The notes: generated by a model from the sequence alone, not told the origin. A stretch of 64,000 nucleotides of DNA from Polynucleobacter sp. AP-Kolm-20A-A1 (GCF_018688315.1 NZ_CP061315.1:1054001-1118000), one strand, 5' to 3'; shown: positions 1 to 9,524, numbered from the stretch's first letter. A program made the numbers and translations.

Positions 1-134
1 GTGGATAAAGAAAGTTTGAGTCCAGCATCATCTTTTAGCAATGCATTCACCAGCGAAGATTTGCCTGCACCAGAAGGCGCAACAATCATCAACATGCTGC
101 CTTGGTATGAGGGGGTCGAGATGGGGCTGGTCAT
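1..134 (-). CDS. gmk: Guanylate kinase, N-terminal part (cut by window start)
   Basis: The minus-strand frame starting at the ATG at 134-132 encodes the first 44 residues of a guanylate kinase and runs off the window. The P-loop APSGAGKSS begins about residue 19, and the following SSLVNALLK matches the family start. The enzyme phosphorylates GMP to GDP with ATP in the cytoplasm. It lies 16 bases downstream of yicC in the same direction, an arrangement common in proteobacteria, so the two are probably co-transcribed. The rest of the protein (GMP-binding and lid regions) is not visible. The family call rests on the P-loop context and the neighbour. Confidence 0.88.
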   Translation of the reverse strand, partial: MTSPISTPSYQGSMLMIVAPSGAGKSSLVNALLKDDAGLKLSLS

Positions 135-150
135 TTGTAAATTGTACGGA

Positions 151-1080
151 TTACTCTAAGTTTTGAACTTGTTCGCGCATCTGCTCAATTAATAGCTTGA
201 GCTCAAGCGCTGCTTGAGTGCACTCTTCAGAAACAGATTTAGAGCTTAAGGTGTTAGCTTCACGATTGAGCTCTTGCATCAAAAAGTCTAAGCGCTTGCC
301 TACAGGGCCTTTGCCAGCCAGTGCATTATCTACTGCCTGTAGGTGGGTTTTGAGGCGCGCAAATTCTTCGGCAACATCAATACGTACCGCATAGAGAACA
401 ACCTCTTGACGAATGCGCTCCATCAGTTCTGCGCCAGATTTAGCCTGCTCTTGTGCAGCCAACGCTTCCGATAAGCGCTCAGTCAGCTTTTCTTGATACT
501 GGGCTACATAAACAGGCACTTTGGGTTCAATCGTTTTAACGATCTCCCGCATTTTGGTAGTGATATTGGTCAGAACGCCAATCAAGGCCTTGCCTTCTGC
601 ATGACGGCTTTCCATCAAAGCGCCCAAAGCAGCGCGACCGGCCTCTACCGTTGCGCTCATCCAGCCATCTTCTTCGCCTCTAGGCTCGGATACAACACCA
701 GGCCAACGCAATACTTCTGCAATGCTGAGTTCTTGAGCCTTTGGAAAGGCATCCTGGGCCTTTTCTTGCAAGGTATAAAGTGCGTCTAAGCGGTCTTTAT
801 TAATTGCACCGAGGGCATGCGGATTACTCTTGGCGGCACCAGCAGCCCCGCTGTTTACGCGCCAAGCGGCCCGAAACTCAACTTTGCCTCGAGAAAGGCT
901 TTGTGTAGCCATCTCACGCAAGGCAGGCTCCGCCCCTCGACACTCGTCCGGAAGACGAAAGCCCAAATCCAGAAAGCGGCTGTTAACAGCCCGACATTCC
1001 ACCTGCAGATCAGCAACTACGCCCGCTCCTAGGGAGACTTGGCGAGAAGCGCTGCCATAACCAGTCATGCTCGATATCAT
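151..1080 (-). CDS. yicC: YicC family endoribonuclease
   Basis: The 309-residue protein begins MISSMTGYGSA, the typical YicC start, and ends with the conserved acidic and Gln-rich tail (LKLLIEQMREQVQNLE). It has the central conserved stretch KRLDFLMQELNREANTLSSK. Length is close to the family norm of about 290. YicC proteins are cytoplasmic oligomeric endoribonucleases linked to RNA turnover in stationary phase. The gene is divergent from rph, sharing a 76-base intergenic region, and is followed by gmk. Another ATG four codons in (SMTGYG) is possible, but the first gives the usual N-terminus. Confidence 0.93.
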   Translation of the reverse strand: MISSMTGYGSASRQVSLGAGVVADLQVECRAVNSRFLDLGFRLPDECRGAEPALREMATQSLSRGKVEFRAAWRVNSGAAGAAKSNPHALGAINKDRLDALYTLQEKAQDAFPKAQELSIAEVLRWPGVVSEPRGEEDGWMSATVEAGRAALGALMESRHAEGKALIGVLTNITTKMREIVKTIEPKVPVYVAQYQEKLTERLSEALAAQEQAKSGAELMERIRQEVVLYAVRIDVAEEFARLKTHLQAVDNALAGKGPVGKRLDFLMQELNREANTLSSKSVSEECTQAALELKLLIEQMREQVQNLE

Positions 1081-1156
1081 ATGGACATTGTAGATTCTTT
1101 ATAGACGCATAGACCGAATTTCAAACCAATTGCAGCCCACCCTTAGGACTTGACCC

Positions 1157-1906
1157 ATGAGCACCCAAACCAGCCCCTCTACAGCCAATATCAGCCGTCC
1201 CAGCGGTCGCAAACCGAAAGACTTAAGACCGGTCACTATTTCCAGGGCTTTTACCAAACATGCTGAAGGTTCTGTACTAATCGCGTTTGGCGATACCAAG
1301 GTGCTTTGTACGGCCAGTATTTTAGAAAAGGTTCCGCCACATAAAAAAGGCTCAGGTGAAGGTTGGGTTACCGCAGAGTACGGCATGCTCCCCCGCTCTA
1401 CCCACACTCGAAGTGATCGCGAAGCAGCCCGCGGCAAACAATCTGGTCGCACACAAGAAATTCAGCGTCTCATTGGCCGCTCTATGCGCAGTGTTTTTGA
1501 TCTGAAGATATTGGGTGAGCGCACTATTCATTTGGATTGCGACGTTTTGCAAGCAGACGGCGGTACTCGCACAGCCTCTATTACAGGCGCCTATGTTGCG
1601 GCAAGAGATGCAGTGAACCAATTACTCAAAAGTGGCACCCTAAAACAAGATCCAATTATTGATAGCGTTGCAGCAATTTCTGTTGGCATCTATCAAGGCA
1701 CCCCTGTATTAGATTTAGATTATCCAGAAGACTCTTCTTGCGATACCGATATGAATGTTGTTATGACTGGCAAAGGCGGCATCATCGAAGTTCAAGGAAC
1801 AGCAGAGGGCGCAGCCTTCTCTAGAGCAGAACTGAATGCCTTGATTGATCTTGCAGAGCAAGGCATTCATGAATTGACGCAGCTACAAATTGACGCATTT
1901 AAATAA
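1157..1906 (+). CDS. rph: Ribonuclease PH
   Basis: The 249-residue protein carries the RNase PH core: [28 protein letters not shown] near residues 25-52, the [16 protein letters not shown] block, and [19 protein letters not shown]. The last block contains the acidic residues typical of the phosphorolytic site. RNase PH trims the 3' end of tRNA precursors with inorganic phosphate, releasing nucleoside diphosphates, and acts as a cytoplasmic hexamer. An AGGA element sits about ten bases before the ATG. It is the first gene of a plus-strand cluster with rdgB (12-base gap) and hemW. Full length with no defects. Confidence 0.96.
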   Translation: MSTQTSPSTANISRPSGRKPKDLRPVTISRAFTKHAEGSVLIAFGDTKVLCTASILEKVPPHKKGSGEGWVTAEYGMLPRSTHTRSDREAARGKQSGRTQEIQRLIGRSMRSVFDLKILGERTIHLDCDVLQADGGTRTASITGAYVAARDAVNQLLKSGTLKQDPIIDSVAAISVGIYQGTPVLDLDYPEDSSCDTDMNVVMTGKGGIIEVQGTAEGAAFSRAELNALIDLAEQGIHELTQLQIDAFK

Positions 1907-1918
1907 CCGATTCTATTG

Positions 1919-2509
1919 ATGCAGAAAATTGTTCTCGCCTCCAACAATGCTGGCAAGCTGAAGGAATTTCAGGCGCTTTTAGCCCCACTGAATTTTCAGG
2001 TCATCACGCAAGGTGAATTAGGCATTCCGTCAGCCGAAGAGCCTCATTTAACTTTTGTAGAAAATGCCTTAGCCAAGGCACGTCACGCTAGCTCTGCTAG
2101 TGGCTTGCCCGCTCTGGCGGATGACTCCGGCATTTGCGCGCATGCCTTAGACGGAAAGCCAGGCGTGTTCTCTGCACGATTTGCAGGCGAGCCTGCAAAC
2201 GATGGCGCAAATAATCAAAAGCTTGTTTCAGACTTAAATGGCCAAGCAGATCGGGGTGCGCATTATGTATGCGCCCTCGTTTTTGTAAACAGTGCAAATG
2301 ATCCAGAGCCACTGATTGTGCAAACGCGCTGGCATGGGCAAATCATTACGGAGCCCAAAGGGTCTAATGGTTTTGGCTACGACCCGCACTTCTATATTCC
2401 CGAGCTCAATCTCACTGCGGCCGAACTGGATCCTGCGCAAAAGAATCTTATTAGCCATCGCGGCCAAGCTTTGCGAGAGCTTATTGTGCAATTGAAGTCA
2501 CGCGCTTAA
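1919..2509 (+). CDS. rdgB: dITP/XTP pyrophosphatase (RdgB/HAM1 family)
   Basis: The product is 196 residues if translation starts at the ATG at 1919; a TTG lies directly before it in frame. The N-terminal IVLASNNAGKLKEF motif and the ADDSGICAHALDGKPGVFSA block are diagnostic of the RdgB/HAM1 nucleotide pyrophosphatases. FGYDPHF and the C-terminal ISHRGQAL motif are also present. The enzyme hydrolyses non-canonical purine triphosphates (dITP, XTP) to monophosphates in the cytoplasm and keeps them out of DNA and RNA. It is 12 bases from rph and 11 bases before hemW, so the three are likely one transcript, an order seen in many Burkholderiales. Confidence 0.95.
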   Translation: MQKIVLASNNAGKLKEFQALLAPLNFQVITQGELGIPSAEEPHLTFVENALAKARHASSASGLPALADDSGICAHALDGKPGVFSARFAGEPANDGANNQKLVSDLNGQADRGAHYVCALVFVNSANDPEPLIVQTRWHGQIITEPKGSNGFGYDPHFYIPELNLTAAELDPAQKNLISHRGQALRELIVQLKSRA

Positions 2510-2520
2510 AGATTCTGATC

Positions 2521-3708
2521 GTGATTAACAGTAGCCCCAATACAGTCACGCTCACAGCGTTGCCGCCACTGGCCCTCTATATCCACTTCCCATGGTGTGA
2601 AAAGAAGTGTCCTTATTGTGATTTCAATTCTCATCAAATTAAAGATGGATTTGGTAAAGCGGGGTTTGATGAGCAGCGCTATATCAAAGCACTCATTACA
2701 GATTTAGAAACTGAGCTACCTAATATTTGGGGTCGGCATGTCCACAGTATTTTTATTGGCGGCGGTACACCAAGCCTACTTTCACCAGAGGGTATGGATG
2801 AATTACTTTCCGCCATTCGCGCCAGAGTGACTTTAGAGCCTGATGCTGAAATTACGATGGAGGCAAACCCAGGCTCTGTAGAGACAGATAAGCTTGTGGG
2901 CTTTGCAAAGGCAGGCATTAACCGAATCTCTTTGGGTATTCAGAGCTTTCAAGATGAACAACTTAAGGCGCTGGGTCGCATCCATAATGGCGCCGAAGCA
3001 AAACGTGCGATTGATATTGCCTTAAAACACTTTAAGTCGGTGAATTTGGACTTGATGTACGGCTTACCCAATCAAACTCTTGCAGCGGCTAAAGCCGATA
3101 TAGAAATGGCGCTCTCCTTCAATACTCCACACCTGTCTTTTTATAACCTCACACTAGAACCCAATACGTACTTTGCCAGCTTTCCGCCCAAGCTACCAAA
3201 TGACGATGAGATTGATGCCATCTTTGAGCAAAACTTAGCTTTACTTGAAAAAGCTGGATACAAACGTTATGAAGTTTCGGCGTATGCCAAAAAAGAACAA
3301 GAGTGCAAACACAATCTCAACTACTGGCGCTTCGGAGATTACATTGGCATTGGTGCTGGGGCGCATGGGAAGATTTCTTTCCCCGGAAAAATTACCCGCC
3401 AGGTGCGGGAGCGCCACCCAGAGACTTATATGCAGGCGATGGAAACTCAAGGCAATGCCTTAATAGAATCCAAAGAAATAAACGCGCAAGATCTCCCCTT
3501 TGAGTTCATGCTCAATACCTTGCGACTAACTGATGGTGTCGACACCCATACCTTTAGCGAGCGTACGGGCCTACCTTTAAGCGTTATTAGCAAAGGTCTT
3601 GCTGAAGCCAGTAAAAAGGGATTGCTGGATGAAAACCCCCTCAAACTCAAGGCAACTGATCAGGGTTTACGCTACCTCAATAATCTCCAAGAGATATTTC
3701 TCGGTTAA
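2521..3708 (+). CDS. hemW: Radical SAM heme chaperone HemW
   Basis: The 395-residue protein starts at GTG 2521. It contains the radical SAM cluster motif CEKKCPYCDF (Cys26, Cys30, Cys33), in which the residue after the third Cys is Asp as in HemW/HemN-like proteins. IFIGGGTPSLLS, the EITMEANPGSVE strand and GINRISLGIQSFQ follow. A HemN C-terminal-type domain is visible near LPFEFMLNTLRL. HemW binds heme and delivers it to acceptor proteins. Annotation as oxygen-independent coproporphyrinogen oxidase would be an older misnomer, because the extra N-terminal motifs of HemN are missing. It is the last gene of the rph-rdgB-hemW group. Confidence 0.93.
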   Translation: MINSSPNTVTLTALPPLALYIHFPWCEKKCPYCDFNSHQIKDGFGKAGFDEQRYIKALITDLETELPNIWGRHVHSIFIGGGTPSLLSPEGMDELLSAIRARVTLEPDAEITMEANPGSVETDKLVGFAKAGINRISLGIQSFQDEQLKALGRIHNGAEAKRAIDIALKHFKSVNLDLMYGLPNQTLAAAKADIEMALSFNTPHLSFYNLTLEPNTYFASFPPKLPNDDEIDAIFEQNLALLEKAGYKRYEVSAYAKKEQECKHNLNYWRFGDYIGIGAGAHGKISFPGKITRQVRERHPETYMQAMETQGNALIESKEINAQDLPFEFMLNTLRLTDGVDTHTFSERTGLPLSVISKGLAEASKKGLLDENPLKLKATDQGLRYLNNLQEIFLG

Positions 3709-3753
3709 AGTAAACCGCTTAATAAATATAACAATCCGCCTCGGAGACAATTC

Positions 3754-4764
3754 ATGATTCATCACGATTTAAAGAGCCTTATCCGCTCTCGCCTATTGGT
3801 TTGCATCGCCTTCGCAATAAGCTCCTTTTCGTTTTCACAAGCCGCTATTGCTCAAGCAAGCTGGCCAGACAAACCGATCAAACTCATCGTTGGCTTCCCC
3901 CCTGGCGGCGGCTCCGACGCTATTGCACGCGTCATTGCAATCAACCTCTCTCAAATGTGGGGCCAACAAGTTGTTATTGATAATCGCGGCGGTGCAGCTG
4001 GCACGATTGCGGCTGATCTTGTAGCCAAATCTGCTCCTGATGGCTATACATTGGGCCTAGCTCACGTCAATGCAATGTCCATCATTCCGGCTTTAGGACA
4101 AAAAATGCCCTATAACGCGAGCACAGACTTTACCCCCATCGTTCTATTAGGAATTACACCCAACATTCTGATTGCCAATGTCGATGCACCCGCTAAAAAT
4201 GTAAAAGATCTTGTTGCCTACATGAAACAGAATCCAGGCAAGGTGACCTTTGGCTCTGCCGGCAATGGCAGCACACAACACCTGGCCTATGAACTCTTTA
4301 TGCATATGGCTGGTACACAGGCCTTACATATCCCTTATAAAGGTAGTGGCCCTGTGTTAGTAGATCTGATGGCTGGTCACATCAACTACACCTTTGAAAC
4401 CATGGGCGCAGCGACACCACACATTCAAAGCGGCAAAGTTATTCCAATGGCGCAGACCCGCACAAAACGTTCACCTGCTTACCCGAACGTACCAACCATG
4501 GAGCAATTGGGTTATGTTGGTTTTGAAGCTACCGCTTGGTACGGATTGATGGGCCCTGCTAAATTGGATCCAAAAATTGTGGACAAAATTAATGCTGACG
4601 TAAATACCGTTCTACGTAAACCTGAAATCCAAGCTAAATTGGCCGAGGTTGGCGCAGAAGACGGTGGCGGCACACCGGCAGCCTTTAGCAAATTCATCAC
4701 CAAAGATCGCAATCAGTGGGCGAAGTTGGTGAAGGATGCAAAACTCCAGGTAGACCTCAATTAA
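3754..4764 (+). CDS. Bug-family tripartite tricarboxylate transporter substrate-binding protein
   Basis: The 336-residue exported protein has an N-terminal signal sequence with hydrophobic core LLVCIAFAISSFSFSQAAIA and probable cleavage after AIAQA. The mature part begins WPDKPIKLIVGFPPGGGSD, the hallmark of Bug/TctC-type periplasmic binding proteins. VVIDNRGGAAGTIAA and the GYTLG block follow, then ALHIPYKGSGPVLVDLMAGH. Members bind carboxylates or other small acids for TctAB-type membrane transporters. No TctA or TctB gene is nearby, which is usual for the many solitary Bug genes of Burkholderiales. The ligand cannot be told from sequence. GGAG eight bases before the ATG supports the start, and a strong terminator follows the gene. 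Confidence 0.93.
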   Translation: MIHHDLKSLIRSRLLVCIAFAISSFSFSQAAIAQASWPDKPIKLIVGFPPGGGSDAIARVIAINLSQMWGQQVVIDNRGGAAGTIAADLVAKSAPDGYTLGLAHVNAMSIIPALGQKMPYNASTDFTPIVLLGITPNILIANVDAPAKNVKDLVAYMKQNPGKVTFGSAGNGSTQHLAYELFMHMAGTQALHIPYKGSGPVLVDLMAGHINYTFETMGAATPHIQSGKVIPMAQTRTKRSPAYPNVPTMEQLGYVGFEATAWYGLMGPAKLDPKIVDKINADVNTVLRKPEIQAKLAEVGAEDGGGTPAAFSKFITKDRNQWAKLVKDAKLQVDLN

Positions 4765-4794
4765 CTACTGAGCACTTGGTTTGCAGCACACAAT

Positions 4795-4822
4795 AAAAAA
4801 GGACTTCTTCAAGTCCTTTTTT
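4795..4822. terminator. Bidirectional intrinsic terminator
   Basis: Six A residues, a perfect GGACTT/AAGTCC stem with a CTTC tetraloop, and six T residues make a near-symmetrical hairpin. It serves the Bug gene on the plus strand (30 bases after its stop) and the convergent alkyl sulfatase gene on the minus strand (about 43 bases after its stop). Confidence 0.9.
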
Positions 4823-4833
4823 ATTTCTTTCTC

Positions 4834-4859
4834 AACCTTCTTAATCAACCTTCTTAATC
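4834..4859. repeat. Short tandem duplication (2 x 13 bp)
   Basis: Two perfect adjacent copies of AACCTTCTTAATC lie between the terminator and the 3' end of the alkyl sulfatase gene. This looks like replication slippage in non-coding sequence; I see no function for it. Confidence 0.8.
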
Positions 4860-4864
4860 AACCC

Positions 4865-6973
4865 TTACTCTCCAGCAGTAATTGCCAATTCTTGGGCAGT
4901 AAACGGATCTTGTGGTTTTGTATTGACCGGTTTTGGTGTCTGCTTAGACTTAGTACCTGGCATTAACTCAAAATCTGGCTTAAATACAGTGAGCGCACTC
5001 TTGAGTTGGTCAAAAGCCTTGCGATCACCATCAAACTTCGCCTTACCCTCAGCCTGCAATTGCTCAAACGTTGTTTGACCGCCCATCACTCGCTCTAAAT
5101 CACTGCGATTCAGAGTTATAGATAGCGTTGGATTCTTGGCTTGCTGACCCTTAATGTTAGTCAAAGCAGAGTTGCTCATCTCCACAATGAACTTTTCGCC
5201 GTTATCCGGTGTTGATAAGTTAATTGTGAAGTTCATACCGGCAGCCTTCTTGCTATCCAAGCTGATTCCCAATGAATTGAGCCATAACTCCGTGTTCATC
5301 GCTTTAATCATGTCAGGGCCATTTGATTTTGGCGATGCGCCTGTTGGCATACCGTGGCGTAGTTCATAGGCAGCACCCAAGAAGCTATTGCGCATACTGG
5401 GGCTTTCCTTTTGATAGCCAATTTGCTCAAAGATATCAGCCAGTAAGTCTTTAGCGGGAGTGTTGTCAGGCTGTGCGTAAACCAGCTTATTCACAATCTC
5501 CATTGCTTCGCGATACTTACCTTGTTTATAAAGGTCCCTACCCTTGGCGAGAATCTTTCCAGATCCACCCATCATCTCTACATATAAAGGGGCGGAATCT
5601 CTAGGCGATAACGGCGCCAAGGTTGCAGGGTTTGCATCCCAATAGCCAAGATAACGGTTAATGACGGCGCGACTGTTGTGCTCTTCTGAGCCGTGATAGC
5701 TATGAGCCGCCCATTGCTTCTTGAGGCTCTCTGGTTGCTTATAGACATTCTGAATCTCATTAATCGTGACGCCATTGTTAGCCAAATGCAAAACTTCGTT
5801 GTGTAAATGTGCATAACTATCTCTTTGGGTGCGCATTACTTCCTGAATGCGCTCATTACCCCAACGTGGCCAGCTATGCGAAGCAAACATGACTTCACTT
5901 TGCGTGCCATAACGATATAAAGCATTGTTGATGTTTTTAGACCAAGCGAGAGAGTCTCGCACCAAGGCGCCGCGCAAGGTATAGATATTGTGAATCGTCG
6001 CGGTAATATTTTCAGCAGCCCAAAATGCTTTAAATTGCGGGAAATAGGTATTCATCTCCGCAGGCGCTTCTGTACCAGGCGTGTTCTGGAACTCCATCTC
6101 CACGCCATCGACGTTCATAGTTTCGTATGGCTGAGTAATGTAAACGTTAGGCTCGATTAAACCTAGATTACCGGCTGCTGTATTTTTACCAATTGACTGG
6201 TCAACGTGACCAAATGGGCTGCGGGGCAATAAGACGCCATATTGAAAATACATGCGCCGGGTCATGGCATTGCCGGCATAGACGTTCTCAGCCACGGCAT
6301 GATCCATAAAGCCAATAGGTGCAATGACTTTAACTTTGCCGCTTTTTACATCCGCTTCATCCACTACGCCGCGCACACCACCGAAGTGATCCCCATGTGA
6401 ATGTGAATACACCACTGCAACCACTGGTCGCTTGCCTAATTTTTCATTTACAAGCTCAAGTGCTGCGCGTGCAGTTTCTTTGGCAGTCAATGGATCAAAT
6501 ACGATCCATCCAGAATTTGTTTTGATAAAGCTAATATTGGCCAAGTCAAAGCCACGAACTTGATAGATCTTTCCTGGCACCACTTCATAGAGGCCGTAGC
6601 CCATATTCAGAATGGCCTGACGTTGCAACGAAGGATGCACGCTATCAAAATCTTTACCTTGCAATAAGAACTCATAACTGCCCATATCCCAGGCAACGTT
6701 TCCAGCATCGGCCATGATGGTTTTATATGGAGGTGCAGCGATAAAGCCTTTTTTAGATTCCTCAAAATCGCGCTTATCTTCAAATGGCAATGTCTTGCGT
6801 AAACCATTCTGGAGCTCCACCGTAAAACTAGATGGCGCCTTACCCTTGGTATCAAAGTGTTTGCCCTGCATTGCGCCTGGATCAGCAATAACACCGCCCC
6901 CACCAGCAGCCATCAGAAGCCCGGAAGAAAGCAATGAAGCTGCCAATGCAATTTGAGTAAGCTTGATATTCAT
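4865..6973 (-). CDS. Exported alkyl sulfatase, metallo-beta-lactamase fold (SdsA/YjcS type)
   Basis: The 702-residue protein has a signal peptide (IALAASLLSSGLLMAAGG). A metallo-beta-lactamase domain carries the zinc motif HSHGDHFGG (His191, His193, Asp195, His196) and the downstream NTPGTEAPAE block. An alpha-helical dimerisation region follows. An SCP2-like C-terminal domain covers about residues 580-670 (NFTINLSTPDNGEKFIVEMSNSAL). This order is that of SdsA1/YjcS linear alkyl sulfatases, which hydrolyse sulfate monoesters such as dodecyl sulfate in the periplasm and release alcohol and sulfate. AGGA eight bases before the ATG supports the start. It lies near a second, unrelated sulfatase system, suggesting sulfate-ester use. 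The natural substrate is not visible. Confidence 0.92.
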   Translation of the reverse strand: MNIKLTQIALAASLLSSGLLMAAGGGGVIADPGAMQGKHFDTKGKAPSSFTVELQNGLRKTLPFEDKRDFEESKKGFIAAPPYKTIMADAGNVAWDMGSYEFLLQGKDFDSVHPSLQRQAILNMGYGLYEVVPGKIYQVRGFDLANISFIKTNSGWIVFDPLTAKETARAALELVNEKLGKRPVVAVVYSHSHGDHFGGVRGVVDEADVKSGKVKVIAPIGFMDHAVAENVYAGNAMTRRMYFQYGVLLPRSPFGHVDQSIGKNTAAGNLGLIEPNVYITQPYETMNVDGVEMEFQNTPGTEAPAEMNTYFPQFKAFWAAENITATIHNIYTLRGALVRDSLAWSKNINNALYRYGTQSEVMFASHSWPRWGNERIQEVMRTQRDSYAHLHNEVLHLANNGVTINEIQNVYKQPESLKKQWAAHSYHGSEEHNSRAVINRYLGYWDANPATLAPLSPRDSAPLYVEMMGGSGKILAKGRDLYKQGKYREAMEIVNKLVYAQPDNTPAKDLLADIFEQIGYQKESPSMRNSFLGAAYELRHGMPTGASPKSNGPDMIKAMNTELWLNSLGISLDSKKAAGMNFTINLSTPDNGEKFIVEMSNSALTNIKGQQAKNPTLSITLNRSDLERVMGGQTTFEQLQAEGKAKFDGDRKAFDQLKSALTVFKPDFELMPGTKSKQTPKPVNTKPQDPFTAQELAITAGE

Positions 6974-7077
6974 CTCAATATTCCTAAAAAAGTACTTAAT
7001 ACTTTGAATGATATGTTTGGATGCTTCAATGGCAATTAGCTTAAGAGCTAATAGATAGTTGCAACTGTAGATTAAAA

Positions 7078-8523
7078 CTAGATTGCCTTAGATGCAATAG
7101 GAAGCTGAATGATGAACCTTGCGCCACTTGGCAGATTGGGTTCGTAATGAATCGTTCCACCATGGCGCATCACGATGTGCTTGCATAACCAAAGCCCTAA
7201 ACCCATACCCTTCTTCTGACTATCAACTAAGAGTTCAAATAAATTGGCCTGAGCCTGAACAGGAACACCGTCGCCATTATCAGCAATCGACAATTCCACG
7301 CCGGACTCGGTGAAGCGCCCTTCAATCACAATTTCTTTAGCGGCCTGCTTAGAGGCTGCTAAAGCCTGGATAGCGTTATTGAGTAAATTCAACAGCACCT
7401 GCTGAATTTCGCTACGATTTGTTTGCACAACAAGGTTTGGCGGAAGTGATTGCCTTACTTTGATTTGCTTTGAAACAATCTCCGGCCTTGCAATACTCAG
7501 CACGTCATTAATTAAAAGACTTAAATCGACGTCGGCACTTTCAATGCGCTCGTCTGCAAAAACAGATCTTAGGGTGCGAATAATATTAGCTGCTCGCTCA
7601 TTATCTGAAAGTAAGGTATTTAATATTTCTGCCTGGAGCTCGGGGTTCATCTGTCCATCAGTTAATTTCTTTTGCAAAAACTGAATATTTAAGCTGCTCG
7701 CCCCCAAGGGCTGATTTAATTCATGAGCAATAGAAGCTGACAAAGCCCCAGTGGCCGCCGTCTTGTTGGCCTTTAACAATGAATTAATCAAATTTTCGCG
7801 CTCTTGCAGTAGCGCCCTAATCTCTTGGTTCTCCGTTTTAGATTGAGCATTACTAACTGCTATACGCTCCGCCCAATAACCGCCGATAGCGATATAAGAC
7901 AAGGTATTCATGACCAGCTGCGTAATCGTAAAGAGAATCAATATCTGAGGGATTTGCTCTACTTCACGTATGGCCAGTGAGGTAATAATGAGAATGGCCA
8001 GACGCCCCATTGCAAAAAACAACTCTCCAGTGCTGGCGAATTGCAAATACAGTAATTGCCGCGATGGAGAATTCTTTCGCTTTGTCTTTAATTCAATAAT
8101 TTGCCAGGCATATAGGATGCTAGTAAGAATGCACATAAATGCAGTGCGAATTTCAAAATTGGAATGAATACGTAACAATTCAAAAGTAATTGCAAAAAGG
8201 ATTGCGGAAGCTATAAAAATAATGGTGATCTTCTTAGAGATCTCTCGATTTAGAGACCCACAGAAGAGTCCTTGCAAAATGGCGGCAATATAAAAAAGCG
8301 AATTTGCAATTGTGAAATTAAATTCTGGTTTAGCAACGTCCGAAATGGTGACAATGCCCGCCCCAAAAATAATGAGCGCAAGAATGCTCGTTAACAGCGA
8401 CCCCATCCAATAAGGACTAGGCCTAACGGATCCCTGGGAGCGGTAATAGTGATAAACACCCAGGAACAAGCCCGTCTGAATAATGGCCAGAATGAAAAAG
8501 TACAGGGCGATCAAGATCTTCAT
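7078..8523 (-). CDS. Orphan membrane sensor histidine kinase
   Basis: The 481-residue protein has roughly six to seven hydrophobic segments in residues 1-215, a short coiled linker (about 222-255), a HisKA-like dimerisation domain and a HATPase_c domain. The H-box SASIAHELNQPLGA places the phospho-acceptor at His267, in the HELNQPL form of the HPK4-like kinases. The N-box (VLLNLLNNAIQAL), G1 (IADNGDGVP) and G2 (GMGLGLWLCKHI) follow. No recognisable periplasmic or PAS sensor domain is seen, so sensing probably uses the membrane part. No response regulator is encoded in the window. The kinase sits between the alkyl sulfatase and a divergent barrel gene, so control of either is possible but unproven. 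Confidence 0.9.
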   Translation of the reverse strand: MKILIALYFFILAIIQTGLFLGVYHYYRSQGSVRPSPYWMGSLLTSILALIIFGAGIVTISDVAKPEFNFTIANSLFYIAAILQGLFCGSLNREISKKITIIFIASAILFAITFELLRIHSNFEIRTAFMCILTSILYAWQIIELKTKRKNSPSRQLLYLQFASTGELFFAMGRLAILIITSLAIREVEQIPQILILFTITQLVMNTLSYIAIGGYWAERIAVSNAQSKTENQEIRALLQERENLINSLLKANKTAATGALSASIAHELNQPLGASSLNIQFLQKKLTDGQMNPELQAEILNTLLSDNERAANIIRTLRSVFADERIESADVDLSLLINDVLSIARPEIVSKQIKVRQSLPPNLVVQTNRSEIQQVLLNLLNNAIQALAASKQAAKEIVIEGRFTESGVELSIADNGDGVPVQAQANLFELLVDSQKKGMGLGLWLCKHIVMRHGGTIHYEPNLPSGARFIIQLPIASKAI

Positions 8524-8555
8524 GGCTATATCGTAACTCGACGGACATGATTAGC

Positions 8556-8561
8556 TAAAAT
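8556..8561 (+). promoter_or_regulatory. Possible -10 element (TAAAAT) for the barrel gene
   Basis: TAAAAT lies two bases before the ATG at 8564 and eight before an in-frame ATG at 8570, with no clear ribosome binding site or convincing -35. If used, the transcript would start at or near the second ATG and be almost leaderless. Confidence 0.25.
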
Positions 8562-8563
8562 TC

Positions 8564-9523
8564 ATGCCAATGCATTTTTATCTATCCCGACTTCTCTTTT
8601 CTTGCGCAGTGCTGATGGGCATCACCCTGGGAGAGGCTTATGCCCAATCTGCCCTCTACAATGCGGCAAATAACTACCTAAAGAAAAGAGCGGATGCCTT
8701 TATGACGATTACAGGCTATTCGTTGACGCCAGATGTCACCACTGGATCACTCTCTATACGCAATAACGGCGGAGATAACTCTGATCTACAAATGATCTCC
8801 TTAGGTGGTGGTGACCGCATTAGCGCCAATTTCCCTCTTTACCTTGAGGGAACTATGGCAATCAATCGATACAACCCAAACTTTAGTGATGGTATTGGGA
8901 ATAGCTCGGTTACCGTTCCCGTCCACTGGAACAGCATCACTGGTACGGGTGGTATCGGCTGGGACTTCCCAATTACCAATGAATTGCGTTTTAGACCTAT
9001 TGCCAACGTGATGCTAGGTCACTTAGAGAGCGATATATCAATTGCCTCACGAGTGCTGCAAAATCGCACCGGCGTTGATATGCAATTTTTGAATGGTGGT
9101 CGTATGAACTCATACGGCCTTGGTGGTTCGGTCATGCTGGATTATGAAAACTACAAGCCTGATCAAGAAATTGATATTGAATTGCGTTACACCAATATTC
9201 CAGTGCAATCATTTGATTCATCTACAGCGGTTAAAGGATCCGCAGATTCTCAAAGTGCTGCAATCTGGGCTCGCAGTCGCGTTCCAACACCAATCACTCT
9301 TTTGGATAGGCCATTAAGGGCGGTGTTTGAATTAGCTCACACAGAATTTCTCGGGGATCTCCGTGGTGCACTAGGCTTTAATTCACTCTCATCGGTCGGC
9401 ACTGGCATTGAGTTAGATAGAAGTGCATCTGATCCGATATTCTCTAGAATTCGTTTAGTTTTTCGCTACCAATTTGGTCAGAACGTACACGGCACCTCTA
9501 TAGGTTTAGCCGCAAGCTTCTAA
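8564..9523 (+). CDS. Exported outer-membrane beta-barrel protein, autotransporter-barrel-like
   Basis: The 319-residue protein has a Sec signal peptide (LLFSCAVLMGITLGEAYAQ, cleavage after AYA). A short helical segment follows, then alternating amphipathic strands to a terminal phenylalanine (TSIGLAASF), the usual outer-membrane barrel ending. There is no passenger domain, so it resembles the solitary autotransporter-like barrels. That family call is from general pattern only. It is transcribed away from the histidine kinase, with a 40-base gap. Start may be ATG 8564 or ATG 8570; both keep the signal peptide. Function unknown. Confidence 0.75.
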   Translation: MPMHFYLSRLLFSCAVLMGITLGEAYAQSALYNAANNYLKKRADAFMTITGYSLTPDVTTGSLSIRNNGGDNSDLQMISLGGGDRISANFPLYLEGTMAINRYNPNFSDGIGNSSVTVPVHWNSITGTGGIGWDFPITNELRFRPIANVMLGHLESDISIASRVLQNRTGVDMQFLNGGRMNSYGLGGSVMLDYENYKPDQEIDIELRYTNIPVQSFDSSTAVKGSADSQSAAIWARSRVPTPITLLDRPLRAVFELAHTEFLGDLRGALGFNSLSSVGTGIELDRSASDPIFSRIRLVFRYQFGQNVHGTSIGLAASF

Positions 9524-9524
9524 T

